Positions 1 to 8,852 of a stretch of 64,000 bases of DNA are shown piece by piece (positions within the stretch are counted from its first letter, which is position 1; the number at the start of each line of letters is the position of its first letter). The notes under the pieces were generated by a model. The model saw nothing but the letters and a program-made list of their open reading frames with translations, made no database searches and was not told the DNA's origin. Made by a program: the position numbers and the translations under genes. The stretch is from Paenibacillus sp. FSL H8-0548 (lineage in GTDB: Bacteria > Bacillota > Bacilli > Paenibacillales > Paenibacillaceae). Location of the stretch: NCBI RefSeq assembly GCF_038630985.1, contig NZ_CP152049.1, forward strand, positions 2,189,501 to 2,253,500. The letters are read 5' to 3'.

Positions 1-883
1 TGAAGTACATCTAAGCACCCAGCAATCGACACTCAATTGGCAGGCAGTGGAGTTTTGGAAGGAAGAAGGGCTGCCGCGCGTTGTGCTAGCCCGTGAAACG
101 AGCTTTAAAGATATTGCTGAAATAAAGAAGCATGTCGATATTGAGATCGAGGCATTCATTCATGGTGCTATGTGCTCGTCCTTTTCTGGGCGTTGTGTGC
201 TGTCTAATCATTTTACCGATCGGGACTCAAATCGCGGAGGCTGTTCGCAGTCCTGCCGCTGGAAATATGATCTGTTTGTTGATGATATGCCAATGTATCC
301 AGAGGATGAAGATAAATTTACGATGGGCTCTAAAGACTTGTGCATGATTGAATATTTACCTGAGCTTATTGAGGTTGGGGTAGACAGCTTTAAGATCGAA
401 GGCAGAATGAAGAGTATTCATTATGTAGCTACAGTCGTTAATGTGTATCGACAAGCCATTGATGCTTATTTTGCTGACCCTGAGCATTTTGAGTTGAAGC
501 GTGAATGGGTGGAGGAGATTAACAAGGCTGCTAATCGACCGCTGAATACAGGGTTTTTCCTTGATACTCCTGGCGCAGAGGATCATATTTATGAGCCGGA
601 GGAGAAGTCGGCGCCTTATGATTTTGCTGGAATAGTGCTTGCATACGATGCCAAATCTGGCTTTGCTACCGTTCAGCAGCGGAATCATTTTAAACTGGGA
701 CAGGAGATTGAGTTTGTAGGTCCTCAGGGTACATTCTTCAAACAAACGATAACTGAAATAACGGATATCGACGGTGTATCTCTGGATACTGCACGTCATC
801 CGCTTCAGCATATTCGCATCCGTACGCTAAAGCCTGTCAAGCCGATGGATATGATGAGGAAGAAAATAGGTAAAAAACAATAA
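1..883 (+). CDS. trhP2: U32 family peptidase-like tRNA hydroxylation protein (5' truncated by window edge)
   Basis: The reading frame is open from base 2, so the gene starts upstream of the window; the internal GTG at 47 is not the true start. The U32 signature is visible (EAFIHGAMCSSFSGRCVLSN, with its paired cysteines), followed by a second Cys cluster (GGCSQSCRW) and the EGRMKS segment typical of YrrO/TrhP2. U32 proteins of this group carry an Fe-S cluster and take part in prephenate-dependent 5-hydroxyuridine formation in tRNA; older annotations call them collagenase-like proteases. The C-terminal part (about residues 200-278 of the visible portion) is the usual beta-barrel domain. A clear terminator follows. 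The yrrO assignment rests on family motifs and on the nearby PBP gene, as in Bacillus. Confidence 0.88.
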   Translation, partial: EVHLSTQQSTLNWQAVEFWKEEGLPRVVLARETSFKDIAEIKKHVDIEIEAFIHGAMCSSFSGRCVLSNHFTDRDSNRGGCSQSCRWKYDLFVDDMPMYPEDEDKFTMGSKDLCMIEYLPELIEVGVDSFKIEGRMKSIHYVATVVNVYRQAIDAYFADPEHFELKREWVEEINKAANRPLNTGFFLDTPGAEDHIYEPEEKSAPYDFAGIVLAYDAKSGFATVQQRNHFKLGQEIEFVGPQGTFFKQTITEITDIDGVSLDTARHPLQHIRIRTLKPVKPMDMMRKKIGKKQ

Positions 884-911
884 AATAGAAAATGAAAACA
901 AAGTGCGACTT

Positions 912-948
912 GAGCCTTATTTTTAAAATAAAATAAGGCTCTTTTTTT
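912..948 (+). terminator. Rho-independent terminator of the U32 gene
   Basis: A GAGCCTTATTTT arm is matched by AAAATAAGGCTC after a 6-nt loop and followed by seven T. It lies 29 bp after the stop codon. Confidence 0.9.
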
Positions 949-965
949 ATTTTATTGCTTATGGA

Positions 966-994
966 TTGACAATGTTATGTCGATATAAAATAAT
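966..994 (+). promoter_or_regulatory. Candidate sigma-A promoter for the chemotaxis receptor
   Basis: TTGACA at 966-971 and AATAAT at 989-994 are 17 nt apart, about 85 bp upstream of the receptor start. This is inferred from consensus only. Confidence 0.5.
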
Positions 995-1080
995 AGAATG
1001 TAAATACATATTTCGGCAAGATTCGCTAGCAGCTTATGAACCTATTTTGACTTACAATATTGAAGGCGGTGTCTTTCCTA

Positions 1081-3294
1081 ATGAAAAATCGAGAAGAGCA
1101 AAAAATTAACAATTCGGTGCAAAAGCAACAAAACGAGCAGGGGAGCTCGAGCAAGGAAAAATCGGATTTAAGCTTGAAAGCGCAATCAGGAATGAAGGCG
1201 GTTTCTCAAGCAGCAAAGGCAGCGACGGTAAGTGTGAAGGGTGCCAAGTTGTCTAATCCGATTCGATCTGTTGGCATGAAGCTATTTTTAATCATTTTTT
1301 TCAGTATTTTAGCCTGTGTATTAACCGTAGGTCTTATGGCTTATTCGAAATCCAAGTCCATTATTGAAAGCAAAGTATCTGACGCTAGCTTTGAAACGAT
1401 CAAGCAGGTAGCGAGTAATTTGGATGTTATTTATAAGACCTATGAGGATCTTTCGCTGCAAATTATTATCGATAAGGACTTTCATACCTATGTTCGCACG
1501 ATGATTGAAGCTCAGGACGATTACACTAGGTTTGAAGCCTCACGAAGCTTAAATGACAAAATGCAAAATTATATTATGGGCAACAACACGATCGTTTCCT
1601 TGATGCTATTGCCGTTGAATCCGAAGCTGGAGCCCCTAGCAACGGGATCGGCATCCAATGCCGGTGCTGAGAAACTAATGGAATCAGAGTGGTTTAAAGA
1701 GACGGTAGCAAAAGAAGGGAAAACCAATTGGATTCCCCCTCAGTCCGATGGATTTTCTAAGTCATCTGGCGTAGTTACGCTTGGACTAAGTCGTCTTATT
1801 AAGGATTCAGCAACAAGTCAGGCATCTTATGTATTGCTTATGGAGATGGGGGTAGATTCTTTCGCTGATCGGTATGACGATGTCGTACTTGGCGAAGGCA
1901 GCGAGCTAGCGATGGTGGACAATAATGGTCTTTATATTACCAACCCTAATCCGGATCTCATTGGCAAGCCCGTTAATCTGAGTCTTCCGCAAGAAGGCAA
2001 CAATGCTCAGCAAGGCTCTGTGAAGATGAAGACAGATAAGGCTGAGGACGTGCTCGCAACCTATCAAACCTTTTCGACTATGGATTGGAAACTCGTAGGA
2101 ACGGTGCCCGTTAAAGAGCTGGTTAAAGATGCGAAGTCGATTCAAAATTTAACCTGGATTACGGCATTGATAGCTGCTATTATGGCGGTTGGGATTGGTT
2201 TCATCGTTATTATGACCATAGCACAGCCTTTAGTGAAGCTTCGCAATTTGATGACGGAGGGGGCAAGCGGCAATCTAACAGTGCGCTCCGTCATGAAGAA
2301 ACGTCAGGATGAGATCGGTGAGCTTAGCGAAAGCTTCAACCTTATGATGACGCAAATTCAATCATTGGCGGTTCAGACTACCCGCTCAGCTGAAGATGTT
2401 CTCATAACAGCAACAGAGCTTAGCGATGCTTCCAGAAAAACAGCTATATCCGCAAAGGAAATAGCTGTCGCGACGGAAGAAATAGCAGGAGGAGCTACAA
2501 GCTTAGCAGTTGAAGCGGAGAGAGGTACAGATTTGACCGGTCATATTGACGTTCAGATGAAAAAAGTAATTGATGCGAATGAGCAAATGGTCCGCTCTGC
2601 GCAAGAGGTTGAGAAAGCGAGTGAGCAAGGTACTGCTTATATGGGCGTACTTATCGAGAAGACCGGCATGACGGAGGAAATGACGCGCTCCATGGTCGAG
2701 AAGGTTGACGAACTGAAGGTGAGCACGGGCTCGATCGTTAAAATTTTGGATGTGCTTAATAGTTTGACGAAGCAAACGAATATTTTATCATTAAATGCGA
2801 CGATTGAGGCTGCGCGTGCAGGAGCTGCGGGAAAAGGGTTCATGGTTGTTGCAGATGAAATTCGCAAGCTTGCAGATCAATCCCGTCAGTCCATTGATGT
2901 TGTTGGACAAATTACTGAAAAAATCAGAGGCGAGATCGACGAGACTGTTCATGTACTGTCGGATGCTTATCCGTTATTCAAAGAGCAAATCGGTTCGGTT
3001 AAAGAAGCGAATCAAATTTTCTTGACTGTATCGGGGCAAATGGGCGAGCTCGTGCAAAGACTGGACTTAGTTACAGATTCGATTGGACAGTTGGATCAAT
3101 CACAAGCGGTATTGTCCGATGCGATGACGAACGTCAGCGCAGTTGCCGAGGAGTCGTCCGCTACTTCCGAGGAAGTTGCATCACTTAGCTCAGAGCAGCT
3201 TAGTATTAGTGACGGCATGGTACGACTCTCCGAGAAGCTGGATACGGTATCTCGCGAGCTGAAAGAATCGCTGTCGAAATTTAAAATTAATTAA
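1081..3294 (+). CDS. Methyl-accepting chemotaxis protein
   Basis: Transmembrane chemoreceptor. A polar N-terminal tail is followed by TM1 (KLFLIIFFSILACVLTVG), an extracellular sensor of about 270 residues of the Cache type, TM2 (ITALIAAIMAVGIGFIVI), a HAMP domain and a cytoplasmic coiled-coil signalling domain. The hairpin tip reads SLTKQTNILSLNATIEAARA followed by GFMVVADEIRKLA, the CheA/CheW contact region of all MCPs; the C-terminus lacks a CheR pentapeptide. ATG 1081 is chosen because AAGGCGG sits 11 nt upstream; a TTG at 1060 in the same frame has no ribosome site. The ligand cannot be read from the sequence. It stands alone with its own promoter and terminator. Confidence 0.92.
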   Translation: MKNREEQKINNSVQKQQNEQGSSSKEKSDLSLKAQSGMKAVSQAAKAATVSVKGAKLSNPIRSVGMKLFLIIFFSILACVLTVGLMAYSKSKSIIESKVSDASFETIKQVASNLDVIYKTYEDLSLQIIIDKDFHTYVRTMIEAQDDYTRFEASRSLNDKMQNYIMGNNTIVSLMLLPLNPKLEPLATGSASNAGAEKLMESEWFKETVAKEGKTNWIPPQSDGFSKSSGVVTLGLSRLIKDSATSQASYVLLMEMGVDSFADRYDDVVLGEGSELAMVDNNGLYITNPNPDLIGKPVNLSLPQEGNNAQQGSVKMKTDKAEDVLATYQTFSTMDWKLVGTVPVKELVKDAKSIQNLTWITALIAAIMAVGIGFIVIMTIAQPLVKLRNLMTEGASGNLTVRSVMKKRQDEIGELSESFNLMMTQIQSLAVQTTRSAEDVLITATELSDASRKTAISAKEIAVATEEIAGGATSLAVEAERGTDLTGHIDVQMKKVIDANEQMVRSAQEVEKASEQGTAYMGVLIEKTGMTEEMTRSMVEKVDELKVSTGSIVKILDVLNSLTKQTNILSLNATIEAARAGAAGKGFMVVADEIRKLADQSRQSIDVVGQITEKIRGEIDETVHVLSDAYPLFKEQIGSVKEANQIFLTVSGQMGELVQRLDLVTDSIGQLDQSQAVLSDAMTNVSAVAEESSATSEEVASLSSEQLSISDGMVRLSEKLDTVSRELKESLSKFKIN

Positions 3295-3334
3295 TCAAAA
3301 GAGTTTGAACGAATAAAATAGATAGATTGAGGAA

Positions 3335-3375
3335 GAGCTGTTCAGGCAATGATTGCTGAATGGCTCTTTTTTTTT
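3335..3375 (+). terminator. Rho-independent terminator of the chemoreceptor gene
   Basis: GAGCTGTTCAG pairs, with two G-T pairs, with CTGAATGGCTC and is followed by a run of nine T. Confidence 0.85.
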
Positions 3376-3515
3376 GTTTTTTGAAGTATTGGAGCGGGGT
3401 TTGAAGGGAATGCGTTAAAGGAATAATAAGCGTATGACAAGTCCAGCGCTAGTTAGTGTGAATCAGACTATAGCTGCACGAATAAAAAGGAGCCTCGTTC
3501 TCATGGTGAGCAAAC

Positions 3516-5417
3516 ATGTTTAAACGAATATGGCTGTCTGCATGGATCATTACGATAATAATGCTAATGTATATCGCTCGTCTCGCATGGCTCCAGCTTA
3601 TGCCTATCAGCTCAACAGCGGCTGTGCTATCAGCGAACAATAGCCGTGGAGGCTGGCATAGATTGTCGGTCATGCAGCGCCAGCGAAATTTGGTGTTGGA
3701 TACGGGGCGCGGTGATTTCTACGATCGATATGGAATGGCAATTACAGGAGAAACCTACTCAGCTGTCGCTTTATTTCCCATACCGCCATCTCTGAGAGGG
3801 GAAACTAAGGATTTGGCAGCGCTAAGCACCATTTTAGGGATTACAGAGAAACAGCTGCTGCTTAGATGGGATGCTTTGCGGGAGCCGTTATTTTGGAAGG
3901 CAGAGGGCGAGCAACAGCCTCTGCGGCTTACAGCCGCAGAAGCGAGTGCAATTAATGAGCTTGATCTCAATGGGATTCGTGTACTTCCTTACCGCAATCG
4001 ATATTTGGCGGCCTTTGACGCGAAGCATCTGATTGGCTTTACTAGTCAGCATCCAGAATGGCTGCAGCAGAAGTATACAGAGGAGCTTGCCTCTGGAAAG
4101 AGAAGGCTGACTGAGCAGGTTGGAGGCTCGGGTTTGGAGAAGTCGCTTGATAAGCTGCTGCACGGGAATGGGGCAACCTCTGCTTCTTACTTTATTGATG
4201 GGAAAAATGCGCCTATGCATGGACTGGATATACGCATTACGCAGCCTGATAGCCGTTATTATCCGCTTAAGACCATGACAACGATTGATTTGCAGCTGCA
4301 AAATGAGATTGAAAGCTATGTGGACGCTCAAGGCTTGCAGGAGGGCGCAGTTGTTGTGCTGGATGCGAGCAACGCGGATATTATTGCAATGGTGTCGCGG
4401 CCAAAGCTTAAGCCTGGACAATTCCTGACTGGAGACGGCTCGGAATGGTCAAATCATGCGTTAAAGGCTGTAGCGCCAGGCTCGGTGTTCAAGCTTGTGA
4501 CCGAGGCGGCTGCATTGGAGGCAGGAGTGATCAAGCGGAACGAAACCTTTTTTTGCAACGGAGAATACGGCAAATATGGCTTGTCCTGCTGGAAGGAAGG
4601 CGGTCATGGCCATCTGACGCTGCAGGAGGGCTTGGCGCAATCCTGCAATATCGTTTTTGCGGCGATTGCGGAGCGGCTGGAGGCAGCGGAGCTGCAGAGG
4701 ACTGCAGAAGCGCTAGGTGTAGGCAAGCAGGCAGGCTGGCATCGTGATAAGCCCTTTGGGCCATTCAGTGATCCGCTTCGCCTGCTAGAGGAAGAGGAAG
4801 CGGGGCAGCTGTTCGCGCCAGCGAGAAGCTACGGAGAAGACGAGTACAACTTAGGGAAGCTGGAGGCCGCTCGTAAGGCTCGCGTACGAGCGGCGATGCT
4901 GGCTGCGGTAGATGGAGGCGTGCTCGCGCAGAGCGGGATCGGGCAGCGTGATGTGAGAATGTCGCCGCTTCAAGCGGCGAATTTGATTGTAACGCTGCTA
5001 AATGAGGGGCGCGTAATGGAGCCGCGCCTCATCAGTGAAATCCGCTATGCCAACGGCCAGCGGATGGTGAAGCTCCCCGCGCAGCGGGCGCAGGAAACAA
5101 GCGGCCGGATTCATCCGGCCACTGCTTATGCGCTGCTGCGCGGAATGGAGGCGGTCGTCGACCATGGTACGGGTCGATCGATCCGCCAAGGGCTGTGGGC
5201 GGTGGCCGGGAAATCCGGCACCGCCGTGACGACTCGGGCCGGAATCGCCCGCAACCACCAGTGGTTTGCGGGCTACGGCCCGGTCAGCAAGCCGCGCTAC
5301 GCTATTGCTGTGCTTGTGGAAAATAAGCCGCCTGGAAGTAACAACCAGGCGACTAAGCTATTCCGGGGCGTCATGGATATTGCCGCCCGCGCAAGAAGTA
5401 AAGGAGAGGACAGCTGA
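3516..5417 (+). CDS. pbpI: Class B penicillin-binding protein (PbpI/YrrR- or SpoVD-like transpeptidase)
   Basis: 633-aa membrane-anchored transpeptidase. One N-terminal TM segment (AWIITIIMLMYIARLAWL) precedes a PBP dimerisation domain (about residues 50-240) and a transpeptidase domain. Catalytic motifs are complete: S323-V-F-K, S376-C-N and K566-S-G-T. Class B PBPs crosslink peptidoglycan outside the membrane. The pairing with a U32 gene matches Bacillus, where yrrR/pbpI, a forespore-expressed PBP4b, lies close to yrrO, so a sporulation role is likely but inferred. The short C-terminus lacks PASTA domains, unlike SpoVD. ATG 3516 has GGTGAG 7 nt upstream; a stronger AAAGGAG lies 25 nt upstream and serves only a 6-codon frame. 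The 3' third is notably GC-richer than the 5' end. Confidence 0.85.
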   Translation: MFKRIWLSAWIITIIMLMYIARLAWLQLMPISSTAAVLSANNSRGGWHRLSVMQRQRNLVLDTGRGDFYDRYGMAITGETYSAVALFPIPPSLRGETKDLAALSTILGITEKQLLLRWDALREPLFWKAEGEQQPLRLTAAEASAINELDLNGIRVLPYRNRYLAAFDAKHLIGFTSQHPEWLQQKYTEELASGKRRLTEQVGGSGLEKSLDKLLHGNGATSASYFIDGKNAPMHGLDIRITQPDSRYYPLKTMTTIDLQLQNEIESYVDAQGLQEGAVVVLDASNADIIAMVSRPKLKPGQFLTGDGSEWSNHALKAVAPGSVFKLVTEAAALEAGVIKRNETFFCNGEYGKYGLSCWKEGGHGHLTLQEGLAQSCNIVFAAIAERLEAAELQRTAEALGVGKQAGWHRDKPFGPFSDPLRLLEEEEAGQLFAPARSYGEDEYNLGKLEAARKARVRAAMLAAVDGGVLAQSGIGQRDVRMSPLQAANLIVTLLNEGRVMEPRLISEIRYANGQRMVKLPAQRAQETSGRIHPATAYALLRGMEAVVDHGTGRSIRQGLWAVAGKSGTAVTTRAGIARNHQWFAGYGPVSKPRYAIAVLVENKPPGSNNQATKLFRGVMDIAARARSKGEDS

Positions 5418-5432
5418 TTTGCTGTCCTCTCC
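5403..5432 (+). terminator. Hairpin overlapping the PBP stop codon
   Basis: A perfect 12-bp stem (GGAGAGGACAGC with its complement) carries the TGA stop in its 6-nt loop. The T tract is weak (TTGTAG), so termination efficiency is uncertain. Confidence 0.6.
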
Positions 5433-5454
5433 TTGTAGCTGAGCTGCAAGAAAA

Positions 5455-5480
5455 AGACCATGCGATTAGCCGCATGGTCT
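5455..5480 (-). terminator. Terminator of the AI-2E family gene
   Basis: Perfect 10-bp stem AGACCATGCG/CGCATGGTCT; on the minus strand it is followed by TTTTTC, placing it just after the convergent membrane-protein gene. Confidence 0.8.
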
Positions 5481-5495
5481 GCTTTCTGCTTATCT

Positions 5496-6668
5496 CTAAA
5501 TTCTCGTATCTTCTTCCTCGTCAGCGTCCGGGTCCACTGGTGTGGTTAGATTGCTTGTATCGCTCTCATTTGGCGGATTGTCGAACTCCCCAATTGGAGC
5601 GTGAATCCAGCGGTGAAAGTAGCCTTGATCATAAAGCGATTTAAGCAGAATCATGAGAATTGGCGCTAAAATGACACCAGATATGCCGAATACGGATAAC
5701 GACACAATCATGAAAGCAAGCATCGTGAAGGCGGACACGCCAAGGGAGTCGCCTGTTATCTTTGGTTCGAGAATTTGGCGTGTCAGCACGACTGCTAAAA
5801 ACAGTACAGAGAGCCAAATCGCAAGCGTAACCTTGCCTACAATAATCAAGTAAATGATCCAAGGAATGAAGATCGTACCGACGCCTAACAGCGGCAAAAT
5901 ATCAAAAATAGCGGAAACAACAGCGATGACAAAAGCATTTTCTACTCTAAGCAGCAAAAGCGCGATGAGTATGACGATGAAGGTGATGCTGATCATTTTC
6001 GCCTGTGCTTTAATATAAAGTGCAATGCCTTTGAAGACGTTGTTGCGCAGGAAGAAAAAAGCGTTTTTAAATGTGTTTGGCGTTTTATCCTCTGCCGTCT
6101 TCTTCCAAGTCGTAATCTCGATGCTTAAGAAATAAGCTAATATAATACCTACAACAAAGTTGAAAATGAAGGTCGAGAAGGAGGAGACGTAACCAACGAT
6201 ATTGCTAAGCAGATTTTGTCCGAATTTAGCAAACGTAGCAGTAGCACCCTCAATGAGCTCCTTGGAGCGCTGAACTAAATCGAGGTCAGCAGCGGTTGTT
6301 CCGAACCTTAGCTGTATCTCCTCCGTAATATTCGCTATTTGGATGGCGAGTATTTTTTGATATTTAGGGAAATTGCTAATCAGCTCATTGCCTTGCTTCG
6401 TTATTAAATAAGCAGCGCCTGAGAAGGCGGCGAGTATGACCAGTGTAAAGAGAAGAACGGAAATGCCGGAGGCGATTGATTTTTTCATTCCCAGCTTGTT
6501 CAGTCGTCTAGCCAGAGGCTCGATACATAAGAAAATAACAAAAGAAAAAAATATAGGTGTTGCAATGCGGTACAAATAGCTGAAGGAATACATAATTAAA
6601 TAGACAGTGAGTGCGATGAGAGCGATGTCAAAGGCGGTTCTCCAATATTTTCTATAAAAGGGCAGCAT
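5496..6668 (-). CDS. AI-2E family transporter-like membrane protein
   Basis: 390-aa polytopic protein with 7-8 hydrophobic segments, the order and spacing of the AI-2E transporter family (PF01594): paired N-terminal helices, a long extracytoplasmic loop (about residues 80-150), and C-terminal helices including LGVGTIFIPWIIYLI and QILEPKITGDSLGVS, the conserved family signature. Bacillus members are YrrI and YtvI; most have unknown substrates. A start at 6668 is preferred over an upstream ATG at 6704 because AAGGAG lies 6 nt before it. The C-terminus ends in an acidic tail (DPDADEEEDTR). It is convergent with the PBP gene and divergent from the deacetylase gene. Confidence 0.85.
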   Translation of the reverse strand: MLPFYRKYWRTAFDIALIALTVYLIMYSFSYLYRIATPIFFSFVIFLCIEPLARRLNKLGMKKSIASGISVLLFTLVILAAFSGAAYLITKQGNELISNFPKYQKILAIQIANITEEIQLRFGTTAADLDLVQRSKELIEGATATFAKFGQNLLSNIVGYVSSFSTFIFNFVVGIILAYFLSIEITTWKKTAEDKTPNTFKNAFFFLRNNVFKGIALYIKAQAKMISITFIVILIALLLLRVENAFVIAVVSAIFDILPLLGVGTIFIPWIIYLIIVGKVTLAIWLSVLFLAVVLTRQILEPKITGDSLGVSAFTMLAFMIVSLSVFGISGVILAPILMILLKSLYDQGYFHRWIHAPIGEFDNPPNESDTSNLTTPVDPDADEEEDTRI

Positions 6669-6833
6669 AGGGTACTCCTTCTTTTTCCATAATCGTATTT
6701 CCAATAAGATTGTACTATAGTTTCTAAAAAGATGCCTATTTTTTATTGCGTTATGCTACAATTAAAGTTACTGTTGTTGTTTTGTACCGCTATTCATTCG
6801 TCGATTAAATCATATAACGGTGGGGAAAACAAA

Positions 6834-8237
6834 ATGGAAAATTTGTTCTTATGGGGATTATACGTTGCATCCTTCTATGCGTTTCTTCCTGGACTCATTA
6901 GTCGGACATTTGGCTTCCGTGTGTTTAAGAAAGGCAGAGTTGAAAAAGAAATTTCGCTTACATTCGATGACGGACCTGATCCGGTTTATACACCGCAGCT
7001 TCTCGATCTTCTTGCTCGTTATAATGCGAAGGCAACGTTTTTTATCGTAGGCTCGCATGCTGAGGGACAGGAAGAGCTGCTGCGCCGTATGAAGGATGAG
7101 GGACATGTTTTAGGCGTTCATAATTACGTTCATAAATCGAATTGGCTGATGAGGCCTCGGACGGTTAAACGCCAAATTGAACGAACAAATGACGTCATTG
7201 AGAATGCAACGGGCATACGTTCAACTTATTATCGACCGCCCTGGGGTATCGTAAACGTGTTCGATTATGCGAACCTGGGCCATTTGCAAATTATTTTATG
7301 GTCTGCGATGTTTGGTGATTGGCGAATTAGGCTGGGTCATAAGCGCCTTGGGAAGCGAATGCTGAAGAAGCTTAGACCAGGCGAAGTGATGCTCCTGCAT
7401 GATTGCGGCATGACATTTGGTGCAGACAAGGATGCTCCGCAAAATATGCTTATTGCGCTGGAGGCATACTTGAAGGAAGGGACTAAGCTCGGCTATCGGT
7501 TTGTTGATATTGTGGAAATGATGAAGCTAACCGAGGCAGCGCAAGCAGCCCATACTTCGGTCTGGAAGAAAGCGATCATAGCGCTTTGGCTGCAGTGGGA
7601 GAGAGTGTTTCACATTATGTTCCGATTGAAAACAGTTGGCGATACGACTGATGCGGCTTTCCATTATCGCATTACAACGTACAATGGAGAAAACGTTGAG
7701 CTTGCAGCAGGTGGACGAGTGGAAAAAGGCGATCAAGTTGCAGAATTACATTTTGACAACAAAAAATTATCCTCAATTGCAGCAACCTCCAAATCGCCGG
7801 TAGCGACTGGAATTCGAATGCTCCGCGAGGTCGAGCAGGCGCTTCCGCATCTTGCAAATCAACTAGCGGCTGACAGCGAGGCTAAAGATATTAAAGCGGT
7901 CTATGGCGTAACGATGATACATCGGGGCGCTGATCGGCTTGGCTTTGAAATTTTCAAGCTGCCTGAGGGCTTGTTCGCCAAATCTACACGTATCTATTTG
8001 CGTATTCTCATTAAAGTTCTGACTAACACAAAACATAGCACAAAAGGCAAGAAAAAGAGAGACACGATTTCTCCTCGAATGCTGCTCATGCCGATTCAAA
8101 CGATTAGAAGCTATTCGACGGTGAAAATGAGCAATATACAAGAGGGAGCAGATCGACTAAGCGAAGCTGTAGAACGTACATTAAGCGCAGCAGCCGACGA
8201 AGCTGCGCAACTAGGGACGAAAACAACAGCAATTTAA
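6834..8237 (+). CDS. NodB-type polysaccharide deacetylase with YkoP-like C-terminal domain
   Basis: 467 aa. A single N-terminal hydrophobic segment anchors or exports the protein. The NodB domain follows directly: motif 1 T43-F-D-D-G-P, motif 2 H96-x3-H100 (metal ligands), motif 3 RPPWG, motif 4 around LWSAMFGDW and motif 5 LLHD. This set supports metal-dependent removal of acetyl groups from cell-wall or capsular polysaccharide. The C-terminal 240 residues form a separate domain like Bacillus YkoP, of unknown function. ATG 6834 has GGTGGGG 8 nt upstream; the frame extends 34 codons further without a ribosome site. The precise substrate (peptidoglycan GlcNAc, MurNAc or other) is not determinable. 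Confidence 0.87.
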   Translation: MENLFLWGLYVASFYAFLPGLISRTFGFRVFKKGRVEKEISLTFDDGPDPVYTPQLLDLLARYNAKATFFIVGSHAEGQEELLRRMKDEGHVLGVHNYVHKSNWLMRPRTVKRQIERTNDVIENATGIRSTYYRPPWGIVNVFDYANLGHLQIILWSAMFGDWRIRLGHKRLGKRMLKKLRPGEVMLLHDCGMTFGADKDAPQNMLIALEAYLKEGTKLGYRFVDIVEMMKLTEAAQAAHTSVWKKAIIALWLQWERVFHIMFRLKTVGDTTDAAFHYRITTYNGENVELAAGGRVEKGDQVAELHFDNKKLSSIAATSKSPVATGIRMLREVEQALPHLANQLAADSEAKDIKAVYGVTMIHRGADRLGFEIFKLPEGLFAKSTRIYLRILIKVLTNTKHSTKGKKKRDTISPRMLLMPIQTIRSYSTVKMSNIQEGADRLSEAVERTLSAAADEAAQLGTKTTAI

Positions 8238-8255
8238 CAAAAGTGATGGTTAGAA

Positions 8256-8298
8256 TAACAGCGGCTCAGAGCTAGATCTTGAGCGGCTGTTATTTTTT
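8256..8298 (+). terminator. Terminator of the deacetylase gene
   Basis: ATAACAGCGGCTCA pairs with TGAGCGGCTGTTAT with a central mismatch, and a T6 run follows. Confidence 0.85.
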
Positions 8299-8614
8299 GT
8301 TTTACGATGAGTGATAAAAATGGACATGCATTTCACAGATTAACCTGGCACTTACCCGCTTAATTATTTGTGCAAGCAGGAGAGGAGTCTCCTATACTAT
8401 TGTCAATCACACGTGTCTGATGAATGCCGTCGTGTATATGTATCCAACTAATATTGTCTGTGATCGCTCTAATGTGAATGGAGAGAGGAGGGTGCGGCGT
8501 ACGATGTACTTAGTGCAATAGAAACCTCACATGGGAGCAGATTTGATCAGCTACAGTGTAATAATGCAGCAGAATGAGTGTAAAATGAACGATTCTGTGC
8601 TTAAAACAGGTAAT

Positions 8615-8687
8615 CCATTGTAAAAAGTGCAATGTACGTGGAGTTTAAGGTGAGCAGTCGCCAATCTGTTGTACAAAGTGCAGCGTA
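8615..8687 (+). repeat. Two direct copies of a ~22-bp motif
   Basis: CCATTGTAAAAAGTGCAATG (8615-8634) and CTGTTGTACAAAGTGCAGCG (8666-8685), each followed by TA, recur 51 bp apart; a weaker third copy (TGTACTTAGTGCAATAG) lies near 8505. The 8300-8700 stretch holds no recognisable gene. Confidence 0.55.
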
Positions 8688-8704
8688 GCCTCCCGATTTC
8701 GCAA

Positions 8705-8730
8705 GCCCCGCCCCGCCCCGCCCCGCCCCC
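8705..8730 (+). repeat. (GCCCC)5 microrepeat, potential G-quadruplex on the minus strand
   Basis: Five tandem GCCCC units plus one C. The complementary strand carries five G4 runs separated by single C bases. Confidence 0.9.
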
Positions 8731-8802
8731 ATCATCTCAAGTGAGTCTTTATTTTGATTATGCCCAGAAGCTCCATAATTACGATAGAAGCCTATAGCAA
8801 AA

Positions 8803-8834
8803 AGGAGTACAAGCTGTTTCCAGCTCGTACTCCT
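8803..8834 (-). terminator. Terminator of ilvD
   Basis: On the minus strand AGGAGTACGAGCTG and CAGCTTGTACTCCT form a 14-nt-arm stem with one mismatch, followed by TTTTT. Confidence 0.88.
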
Positions 8835-8852
8835 AATTTATTCTAACGCTTA

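Noticed and set aside
4998..5258. Minus-strand frames in the GC-rich 3' part of the PBP gene
   Set aside because: Overlap a complete transpeptidase domain; no ribosome sites or recognisable domains.
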